Of a stretch of DNA of 6,114 nucleotides, positions 1 through 6,114 are shown in pieces; within the stretch, counting starts at the first letter, position 1; each line of letters begins with the position of its first letter. The position numbers and the translations under genes were made by a program. This DNA is from Lutibacter sp. (lineage in GTDB: Bacteria; Bacteroidota; Bacteroidia; Flavobacteriales; Flavobacteriaceae), in the NCBI GenBank assembly GCA_004195315.1, contig SDWL01000131.1, positions 1 through 6,114 of the forward strand, written 5' to 3'. Below the pieces are notes generated by a model that had not been told where the DNA came from, made no database searches, and saw only the letters and a program-made list of their open reading frames with translations.

Positions 1-19
1 AGATGTGTATAAGAGACAG
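1..19 (+). other. Tn5/Nextera mosaic-end adapter, left edge
   Basis: The first 19 bases are exactly the hyperactive Tn5 mosaic end used in Nextera tagmentation libraries (AGATGTGTATAAGAGACAG). It carries an in-frame TAA at 10-12 that would falsely appear to stop the reading frame of the kinase that begins just inside it. It is synthetic sequence left untrimmed and should not be annotated as genomic. Confidence 0.97.
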
Positions 20-2517
20 CTATAGATGATATTACCGAAAAAACACACGCTAAAAATGCTCTATTTAAAAGTGAGGATCGATTTAAAACACTTGTAGAAA
101 ACTCATCAAACTGGATTTGGGAAGTAGATATGAATGGAGTTTCTACCTATAACAATCCGAAAATTAAACAAATTTTAGGTTACTTACCCGAAGAACTTTT
201 TGGAATAAATAACATTAAACTCATTCATAATTCAGACAAAAAAAGCGTTATCTTAAAATCCATAGAGTATGCAAAACTTAAGCAAGGCTGGAGAAACTGG
301 GAAGTTAAATGGATTCATAAAGATGGAAGTTATAGATACCTTGAAAGTAATGCTTCACCAATTTTAAATAATAATGGCGATTTAATAGGATTTAGTGGTA
401 TAAACAGTGATATAACTGAACGTAAAGAAACTGAAATTGAGAATAAAAAGCTATCAACTGCAGTAGAGCAAAGTGCTAATACTATTATAATTACTGACAC
501 AGATGGAAACATAGTATACACCAATCCTAAATTTACTGAACTAACTAGTTATACTGCTGAAGAAGTACTTGGTCTAAACCCCAGAATTGTTAACTCTGGA
601 GTGCATTCCAAAGGATTTTATCATAAAATGTGGAAAACTATTACTTCGGGAAATACTTGGACCGGACAGTTTAAAAACAAAACAAAATATGGCAAATTCT
701 TTTGGGAACAAGCAACTATTTCACCCATAATAAATGATAATGGCACTATTATAAATTACTTAGCAATAAAAGAAGATATTACTGAAAAAAAACTAGCTGA
801 AGAAAAACTTAAAGAACAGCATATTAAATTAGAACAATTAAGCAATGAATTATCTAAAAATAATAGATTGCTTTTAGATAGTAAAAACCGTTATTTAAAT
901 TTATTTGAACAAAGCCCAGTAGCTATTTGGGAAGAAGATTATTCAGAAATTAAAAACTTAATAGAAAAAGAGAAACCACTTTTTACTGATTTAAAAACAT
1001 ATTTAGATGAAAACGATGCTTTTGCTAATAAATGTCACTCAAAACTAAAAATATTAAATGTTAATTATAATGCACTCAGTATTCTTGGTGTAACTACTAA
1101 AAGTGAATTTATTTCTCATTTGAGTAAAAACTTCAATAATGAAAAACTAAAAACATTCAATGAGACATTGGTAACTATTTGCACCGATAAAAAGGAATTA
1201 ATAAAAGAAACTACATTTATAAAAAGTAATGGCACTTCTATTTCAGTTATTCTTAAATTAGTTAGTGATGCTAATTTTAAGGTAATTGTCTCTATTATAA
1301 ACATTTCGGAATTAAAAGATGCCGAAGAAAAACTTAAATCACAAAACAAACAACTATTAGCATCCATTAAAAAAGCTAAAGAAAGTGACCTGTTAAAAAC
1401 AGAATTTTTAAACAATATGTCGCACGAAATTAGAACACCATTAAATGGTATTTTAGGTTTTTCGGAAATGTTATGCGATTCTGACACAACTGAAGACAAG
1501 CGAAAATATTTTGGAAGTATTATAAAAAATAGTGGTCATCAATTAATGCATGTAATTGACGATATTATAGAAATATCAAAACTTGGCACAAAACAAGTTA
1601 CCGCATCAAACAAAGAAGTATGTTTAAACACAATAATGCTTCAATTATTTTCAATTTTTGAAATAAAAGCTAAAGAAAATAAAATCCCTTTATATCTAAA
1701 AAAAGGACTTTTAGATACAGAAAGCACTATTTATACTGATGAATTAAAACTAAATAAAATATTAAGTAATTTATTAGAAAACGCATTTAAATTTACAAAT
1801 GAAGGCCATATTGATTTTGGCTATGTTCTTAATACTAACCAACCAGCTCAGTTAGAAATTTATGTAAAAGATACTGGTGTTGGCATAAACAAAGATAACC
1901 AACGCTCAATTTTTGATAGATTTTCGCAAGAAGAAAAAGAGCTATCTAAAAAAACTGGTGGTTTAGGTTTAGGCTTGTCTATAGCAAAAGAAAATTCTGA
2001 ATTGTTAGATGGAACTATTAAGCTAGAATCTGAAAAAGGTAAAGGAGCTACTTTTACCGTAATTATTCCCTACAAGCCAACAAATCCTAATTTTAATAGC
2101 GCTAAAAAAATAATCTCTAATAAGATTAATAAGATTAAACCTACGCTGCTAATAGTTGAAGATGAAGAAGTAAATTATTTGTTTTTAGAAATTTTAATTC
2201 AAGATTTTATTAAATTAGATTGTACCATTTTACATGCTAAAAACGGATTAGAAGCAGTTGAAATATTTAAAAACAATTCAGCTATTGATCTAATTTTAAT
2301 GGATATAAAAATGCCAAAAATGAATGGATATGAAGCTACAAAATTAATAAAAGCCATAAATCCTACAATACCTATTATAGCGCAAACAGCATATTCAACA
2401 AGAGAAGATTTAAACAAATCTCTTCAAGCAGGCTGTGATGCTTTTGTTTCTAAACCAATAAAGAAAACAGCATTAGCTCCTATTTTAGAAAAATATCTTA
2501 ACCTAAATAAAATTTAA
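20..2517 (+). CDS. PAS-PAS-PAS hybrid sensor histidine kinase with C-terminal receiver, 5'-partial
   Basis: Signal-transducing hybrid histidine kinase: it senses an unknown cue through PAS domains, autophosphorylates on His and passes phosphate to its own receiver. The frame is open from the adapter junction, and the codons before the first ATG (130) already encode the end of one PAS/PAC unit (IDDITEK) and the start of the next (RFKTLVENSSNWIWEVD). The true start therefore lies off the fragment. Counting from codon 22-24, 831 residues are visible. PAS A ends at DITERK (130-135). PAS B spans about 144-257 and ends DITEKK. PAS C spans about 290-430 and is longer and more divergent. HisKA has SHEIRTPLNG with phospho-acceptor His468 (nt 1423-1425). 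HATPase_c has an N-box (NLLENAFKFT, from 583), DTGVGI (from 617) and GGLGLGLS (from 646). The receiver has an acidic pair from Asp714, phospho-acceptor Asp761, Thr789 and Lys811. All catalytic motifs are intact. Charged, probably coiled-coil linkers separate PAS B from PAS C and PAS C from HisKA. No transmembrane segment or DNA-binding output domain is visible; a membrane anchor could lie in the missing N-terminus. The signal and the phosphorelay partner are unknown. Confidence 0.95.
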
Positions 2518-2574
2518 TCTAATAATTGTTTTACCATACTTTTTAAATTAATTATTTTTGAAATTAAAGCAATT
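2518..2574. other. Convergent intergenic gap, no clear terminator
   Basis: A 57-base, almost purely A/T spacer lies between the stop of the kinase (plus strand) and the stop of the activase (minus strand). The only inverted repeat I find is a 7-base all-A/T pair, AATAATT (2521-2527) and AATTATT (2550-2556), followed by a short T run on the plus strand. The 22-base loop and lack of G/C pairs make it a poor intrinsic terminator. Transcripts from both sides probably end near here, but no specific terminator can be supported. Confidence 0.4.
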
Positions 2575-3483
2575 TTAGCCGCCTAATGTAGCAACAATCC
2601 CATAGCTTTTAAAAATTGAAATAGCATTATTAATTTCAATCTCATTAGGTGTTTCAAAATTTATAAAATTTTCTGAAGTGCCTAATTTTGAATGTTTATT
2701 TTCAGCAATACCATGATATGCTAAAATGTTTATTTTATTTCTGCCTCCTTGAAGTGAATTTATGAAAAGAGCGGTTTTTTTTATATTCTCTTCATCAGAA
2801 TTTACACCCTTAATTAATGGAATTCTAAATACAATATCACAATTGGTTTTTGCTAATTCAACAATATTTGAGAGTATTTTTTCATTGCCAACATCCGTAA
2901 ATTTTTTATGAATTTCAGTGTCCATCACTTTCAAATCAATCAAAAATAATTCAGTATATTTTGCAACTTCTAACAATAAATCTTGCTTTGCATAAGCTGC
3001 AGTATCAACAACTCTATGATAAAATCGCTTACCACACTCTTTCAATGCTTCCAATAAATATTCATAATGCATTAAAGGTTCACCCCCAGAAAATGTAACT
3101 CCACCATTAGACTGATCGAAAAAAATTGCTTCATTATCAATTTGCATCATTAAATCTGAAATAGGAATATTTGAACCTAACATTTCAAAGGCTTTTGTTG
3201 GACAAACTTCAGCACATTTTCCACATAAATTACATATATCATAATTTGTTACAATGCCATTTTTAGTTAATTCTAGGGCATTATTTGGACAATTCTCAAT
3301 ACATTTAACAGCACCAATACATTTTGAAGCTGAATACATTTTTTGAACTTTTGGAGATATACTTTCTGGGTTATGACACCATTTACATTGCAAATTACAT
3401 CCCTTAAAAAAGACTGTTAATCTAATTCCTGGACCATCATTTATGGCGTATTTTTTTATATCGAAAATTAAACCTGTACTCAT
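2575..3483 (-). CDS. Glycyl radical enzyme activase (radical SAM), probable 4-hydroxyproline dehydratase activating enzyme
   Basis: Radical-SAM protein of the PflA-like glycyl radical activase family, 302 residues, the usual size for members carrying a ferredoxin-like insert. It is expected to cleave S-adenosylmethionine reductively and abstract hydrogen from the conserved glycine of its partner. The activase opening (FDIKKYAINDGPGIRLTVFFKGC) leads into the cluster motif CNLQCKWC with Cys29, Cys33 and Cys36. GGEP at 133-136 is the SAM-binding motif, and FRIPLIKGVN lies in the later part of the barrel. The insert between them has two cysteine clusters. The second is canonical, CNLCGKCAEVCP (Cys84, 87, 90, 94). 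The first, CIGAVKCIENCP, has Cys55, 61 and 65, with Ala58 where a CX2CX2CX3CP ferredoxin motif would have its second cysteine. The ATG directly follows the stop of the upstream dehydratase (TAAATG), with no ribosome-binding sequence of its own, which suggests translational coupling. The family call is secure; partner specificity is inferred from the operon. Confidence 0.94.
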   Translation of the reverse strand: MSTGLIFDIKKYAINDGPGIRLTVFFKGCNLQCKWCHNPESISPKVQKMYSASKCIGAVKCIENCPNNALELTKNGIVTNYDICNLCGKCAEVCPTKAFEMLGSNIPISDLMMQIDNEAIFFDQSNGGVTFSGGEPLMHYEYLLEALKECGKRFYHRVVDTAAYAKQDLLLEVAKYTELFLIDLKVMDTEIHKKFTDVGNEKILSNIVELAKTNCDIVFRIPLIKGVNSDEENIKKTALFINSLQGGRNKINILAYHGIAENKHSKLGTSENFINFETPNEIEINNAISIFKSYGIVATLGG

Positions 3484-5937
3484 TTAAAACGATTCGTTTT
3501 CAGTTCTATCAATTACTTCTTGCTGTAAATCAGCATTCATATCATTAAAATAATCACTATAACCAGCCATTCTCACTAATAAATCTTTGTAATCTTCTGG
3601 GTTTTCTTGTGCCGCAAGCAATGTTGCTGTATCTACAATATTAAATTGAATATGATGGCCACCCAAAGCGAAATAAGATCTTATCAAATTTCCTAACTTA
3701 TTAATATCTTCATCCCGTTTTAACAAACTAGGTAAAAAACGTTGATTTAATAATGTGCCGCCAGATTTTACTTGGTCTATTTTAGTTAATGATTTTATAA
3801 CTGCTGAAGGTCCGTTAATGTCCGCTCCGTGAGATGGTGAAGTTCCATCAGAAATCGATTTTTGAGCTAAACGACCGTTTGGCGTTGCTCCCATCACTTT
3901 CCCAAAATAAACATGGCAAGTAGTAGACAACATATTTAAATGAAAAGTTTCTCCCTTTATATTTGGTTTTCCATCTATTACATCAAACAAATCGTTATAC
4001 ACTTTCAATGCAATATCATCAGCATAATTATCATCATTACCATAAAAAGGTGTGTTATTAATAATGGTTTGACGCATTATTTCTTCTCCTTCAAAATTTT
4101 GATCAACTGCTTTTAAAATAGCATCCATTGAAAATGATTTATCTTCAAAAACATGCTTTTTTAACGCCGCCAAACTATCTGTTACAGTTCCCAAACCAGT
4201 ACATTGAATATAATTTGTATTATATCGTGGTCCGCCGTTATAATAATCTTTTCCTTTGCTAATACAATCTTCTATAACAACCGATAAAAAAGTTGCTGGG
4301 CTATATTTTGCAAACATTCTATCTATATAATTACTCACTAATACTTTCTGATTTACAATATAATTTAACTGTTTTAGAAAGGCATTATACAATTCATCAT
4401 ACGTTTTAAAATTTCTTGGATCTCCAGTTTCAATACTTACTACCTTTCCTGTAACTGGGTTAATCCCGTTATTCAAGGTAATCTCAATAATTTTTGGAAC
4501 ATTTAAATAGCCGGTTAAAATATAAGCTTCCTTACCAAAAGCACCAACTTCAATACAACCACTACAACCTCCGTCACGAGCATCTTCTAGCGATTTTCCT
4601 TGCCTTAGCATTTCTGGAATATAAATATCTGGATTAAATATTGAAGGATACCCATGACCTTGACGAATTACTTTACAAGCCTCTTTTAAAAATCGATCAG
4701 GAGTTTTTGAACTTATATGAACAGAACTTCCTGGTTGAAGAATATGTAATTCTTCAACTATTTCTAATAGTATATATGAAACTTCACTTACACCGTCAGC
4801 CCCATTTCTTTTAACACCTCCAATATTTATATTCGTAAAATCATTATAAGTACCACTTTCTTTAGCGGTAATTCCAACTTTTGGAGGTGCAGGGTGGTTA
4901 TTTACTTTTATCCAAAAACAACTTAATAATTCTTTTGCTTCATCACGAGTTAGAGTTCCATCTGCAATTTCTTTTTCATAAAAAGGGGTTAAATGCTGAT
5001 CAAAATGACCTGGATTCATGGCGTCCCAACCATTTAATTCGGTAATAGTTCCTATATGTACAAACCAATACATTTGTATAGCTTCATAAAAAGTTCTTGG
5101 AGCGTTGGCCGGAACCCACCTACAAACTTCAGCTATTTTTTGAAGTTCTTTTTTTCTATTTAAATCTGATTCATTTTTAGCTAATTCTTCAGCTAAATCT
5201 GCGTGACGTTCACCAAAAACAATTGCAGCATCACAAGAAATAAACATTCCTTCTAATTGCTCCTTTTTATCAGTTGCTTCAATATCGTTTAGAAAATCTA
5301 GCTTTTCAATCTCTTCTTGAATTTGCTTTTTAAAATCAAGCATACCTAACTTATAAATCTTATCATCTAAAGCAGTATGACCCGGTGCGCGTTGCTCCAT
5401 AAACTCGGTAAATAAACCTGCTTCATAAGCTCTTTTCCACTCATGTGGTACATGACTAAAAATACGCTCTCGCATAGATTTTCCAGACCAATAAGGAATT
5501 ACTTCTTGTTCGTAAGTATCAATAGCTTCCTGAGAAATAGCATATCGTTGCATTTCACGCGTATTCAACACATTAAAGTCTTCAACACTATGACAAGTTA
5601 ACTCTGGAAAAGTAGGAACTGATTTTGGTTTTGGGCCACGTTCACCTACAATTAATTCTCCTTCTCCTAAATAGATGGTTTTTCGTTTACAGATTTCTAA
5701 AAAATTTAAAGCTCTTAAAACTGGAATAGAATGCTTTCCATAATTGTTTTTATAAAACTCTGTTTGAATTAAAGCTCTTTCAATAGATAATGATGGTTCT
5801 GTTTCAAAACTTAGCTTTCTAAGTTTTTGAATTCTTTTATTCATTCCAGGTCCAATTTTACTATCTAATGGTTTGTAAAAATTACCCTGTGCAGCACCAG
5901 ATCTTTGTGGTTTTATATTTTTATGTTTAGTTTTCAT
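3484..5937 (-). CDS. hypD: Glycyl radical enzyme, probable trans-4-hydroxy-L-proline dehydratase (HypD)
   Basis: Full-length glycyl radical enzyme of 817 residues. HypD dehydrates trans-4-hydroxy-L-proline to (S)-1-pyrroline-5-carboxylate, anaerobically, in the cytoplasm. The radical motif is VRMAGYSDYF with Gly792 (nt 3562-3564) near the C-terminus. The thiyl loop is GGCSGCIEVG with Cys461 and base Glu463 (nt 4555-4557 and 4549-4551). Compared from memory with Clostridioides difficile HypD (Cys434, Glu436, Gly765), the numbering is offset by a constant 27. At that offset the remembered pocket residues are all found: Phe179 and His187 in EFMEQRAPGH, Asp305 in NGWDA, Ser361, Asp366 and Phe367 in ESGTYNDF, Tyr477 in LTGY and Thr672 in STTCH. 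Cys461 is followed by Ile-Glu, as in GRE dehydratases/lyases, rather than being half of the Cys-Cys pair of pyruvate formate-lyase. The ATG at 5937 gives about 27 residues of Lys-rich N-terminal extension; Met32 (5844) is an alternative start nearer the usual HypD N-terminus. Neither has a clear Shine-Dalgarno. Close relatives act on other hydroxyproline isomers or N-methyl-hydroxyproline, so the exact substrate is less certain than the family. This hypD is unrelated to the hydrogenase-maturation hypD. Confidence 0.9.
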   Translation of the reverse strand: MKTKHKNIKPQRSGAAQGNFYKPLDSKIGPGMNKRIQKLRKLSFETEPSLSIERALIQTEFYKNNYGKHSIPVLRALNFLEICKRKTIYLGEGELIVGERGPKPKSVPTFPELTCHSVEDFNVLNTREMQRYAISQEAIDTYEQEVIPYWSGKSMRERIFSHVPHEWKRAYEAGLFTEFMEQRAPGHTALDDKIYKLGMLDFKKQIQEEIEKLDFLNDIEATDKKEQLEGMFISCDAAIVFGERHADLAEELAKNESDLNRKKELQKIAEVCRWVPANAPRTFYEAIQMYWFVHIGTITELNGWDAMNPGHFDQHLTPFYEKEIADGTLTRDEAKELLSCFWIKVNNHPAPPKVGITAKESGTYNDFTNINIGGVKRNGADGVSEVSYILLEIVEELHILQPGSSVHISSKTPDRFLKEACKVIRQGHGYPSIFNPDIYIPEMLRQGKSLEDARDGGCSGCIEVGAFGKEAYILTGYLNVPKIIEITLNNGINPVTGKVVSIETGDPRNFKTYDELYNAFLKQLNYIVNQKVLVSNYIDRMFAKYSPATFLSVVIEDCISKGKDYYNGGPRYNTNYIQCTGLGTVTDSLAALKKHVFEDKSFSMDAILKAVDQNFEGEEIMRQTIINNTPFYGNDDNYADDIALKVYNDLFDVIDGKPNIKGETFHLNMLSTTCHVYFGKVMGATPNGRLAQKSISDGTSPSHGADINGPSAVIKSLTKIDQVKSGGTLLNQRFLPSLLKRDEDINKLGNLIRSYFALGGHHIQFNIVDTATLLAAQENPEDYKDLLVRMAGYSDYFNDMNADLQQEVIDRTENESF

Positions 5938-5959
5938 TATTTAAGGTATAAAAGAAGAA

Positions 5960-5976
5960 TCAGAATAGTAGTCTGA
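5960..5976 (-). other. Small inverted repeat in the dehydratase leader
   Basis: A perfect 5-base inverted repeat, TCAGA (5960-5964) and TCTGA (5972-5976), with a 7-base spacer, sits 22 bases upstream of the dehydratase ATG and could form a weak hairpin in the leader. It is short enough to occur by chance in this AT-rich stretch. Confidence 0.2.
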
Positions 5977-6012
5977 AAATGATAAATAGATAATAATGTG
6001 GAGAATTCTATA

Positions 6013-6041
6013 TTATTACGAAAAGAACATTAAACATTCAA
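6013..6041 (-). promoter_or_regulatory. Candidate promoter for the dehydratase-activase operon
   Basis: Read on the minus strand, TTTGAAT (its TTGAAT part is plus-strand 6036-6041) is followed after 17 bases by TAATAA (plus-strand 6013-6018). This gives a sigma-70-like -35/-10 arrangement with a transcript start near 6005 and a leader of about 65 bases. It also partly matches the Bacteroidota pattern TTTG, about 20 bases, then TAnnTTTG: the first element and the TA are present but the second TTTG is not. AT-rich DNA yields such matches easily, so this is only the best candidate in the 158-base upstream region. Confidence 0.3.
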
Positions 6042-6081
6042 ACAGTTGTCTGTATGTTTTAGTAAAAGTAGATATGTTCTT
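6023..6081. repeat. Nested inverted repeats upstream of the dehydratase (possible operator)
   Basis: Two inverted-repeat pairs are nested here. The outer pair is AAGAACAT (6023-6030) with ATGTTCTT (6074-6081), 43 bases apart. Inside it, AAACAT (6032-6037) pairs with ATGTTT (6054-6059), and inside that ACAG (6042-6045) pairs with CTGT (6050-6053) around a TTGT loop, leaving a 4-base bulge on one side. The left outer arm lies in the spacer of the candidate promoter, and the inner structure overlaps its -35, as would fit repressor or looping sites. No known regulator motif (FNR-, CRP- or Rex-like) is recognised. The rest of the 5938-6095 region contains no gene I can support. Confidence 0.3.
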
Positions 6082-6095
6082 AATATGAGTCATTT

Positions 6096-6114
6096 CTGTC
6101 TCTTATACACATCT
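6096..6114 (-). other. Tn5/Nextera mosaic-end adapter, right edge
   Basis: The last 19 bases are the exact reverse complement of positions 1-19 (CTGTCTCTTATACACATCT). Together the two ends resemble terminal inverted repeats of a transposon, but they are the standard tagmentation adapter. The 9 bases just inside each end (20-28 and 6087-6095) differ. Confidence 0.97.

Noticed and set aside
330..2417. Minus-strand open frames at 330-524, 1116-1499 and 2199-2417
   Set aside because: They lie antisense within conserved kinase domains, and their translations are hydrophobic, low-information shadows of the kinase codons.
3484..5937. Pyruvate formate-lyase, glycerol dehydratase or choline trimethylamine-lyase identity for the glycyl radical enzyme
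   Set aside because: The thiyl site is Cys-Ile-Glu rather than Cys-Cys, which excludes pyruvate formate-lyase. The EFMEQRAPGH, NGWDA, ESGTYNDF and AGYSDYF segments match HypD rather than glycerol or choline enzymes.
5996..6088. Short plus-strand open frame of 30 codons upstream of the dehydratase
   Set aside because: It has low-complexity composition, no start signal and no family resemblance, and it overlaps a minus-strand frame of similar length. It is most likely chance.
6016..6093. Short minus-strand open frame (ATG at 6093, 25 codons, TAA at 6016) as the tail of an upstream gene or a leader peptide
   Set aside because: It is too short to judge, has no recognisable motif, and overlaps the candidate promoter and an opposing chance frame. 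An upstream gene ending here cannot be excluded, but it is not supported.
6085..6095. ATG at 6085 as the start of a divergently transcribed gene cut by the right edge
   Set aside because: Fewer than four codons remain before the adapter, so nothing can be tested.
20..6095. CRISPR array, tRNA, rRNA, riboswitch or prophage attachment site
   Set aside because: No spaced direct repeats, cloverleaf or rRNA-like segments were seen. Almost all of the fragment is accounted for by three genes, and the 158-base upstream region is too short and AT-rich to suggest a known riboswitch.
1..6114. A 6.1-kb transposon with 19-base perfect terminal inverted repeats
   Set aside because: The repeats are exactly the commercial Tn5 mosaic end at the very fragment edges. 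No transposase is encoded, the kinase frame is interrupted by the left end, and there is no flanking DNA or target duplication.

Overview
The window is a single AT-rich fragment, by eye well under 40% G+C. It is bounded at both ends by the 19-base Tn5/Nextera mosaic-end sequence (1-19, and its reverse complement at 6096-6114). Those ends are library adapter, so the natural DNA is 20-6095 and both edges are arbitrary cuts. The AT-rich codon use, the lack of Shine-Dalgarno sequences before the starts (AT-rich leaders instead) and the PAS-PAS-PAS-HisKA-HATPase-REC hybrid kinase all fit a Bacteroidota bacterium. This placement is inference: no rRNA or other marker gene is present. An oxygen-sensitive glycyl radical enzyme implies at least part-time anaerobic life.

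Layout: (i) 20-2517, plus strand, a hybrid sensor histidine kinase whose N-terminus is cut off by the fragment edge. (ii) 2518-2574, a short convergent gap. (iii) 3483-2575, minus strand, a radical-SAM glycyl radical enzyme activase. (iv) 5937-3484, minus strand, a full-length glycyl radical enzyme that closely matches trans-4-hydroxy-L-proline dehydratase (HypD). (v) 5938-6095, non-coding sequence upstream of the dehydratase, with nested inverted repeats and a possible promoter.

The dehydratase and activase form a tight two-gene operon. The dehydratase stop codon directly abuts the activase ATG (TAAATG, no spacer). The activase would use its radical-SAM [4Fe-4S] cluster to place the radical on Gly792 of the dehydratase. 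The dehydratase would then remove water from 4-hydroxyproline to give 1-pyrroline-5-carboxylate, which pyrroline-5-carboxylate reductase (ProC, not in this window) can reduce to proline. The kinase converges on the operon from the other strand, and nothing in the sequence ties it functionally to the operon.

I see no evidence of a wholly new system. The points most worth a second look are the activase's missing ferredoxin-type cysteine, the dehydratase's N-terminal extension and exact substrate isomer, and the inverted repeats over its presumed promoter.
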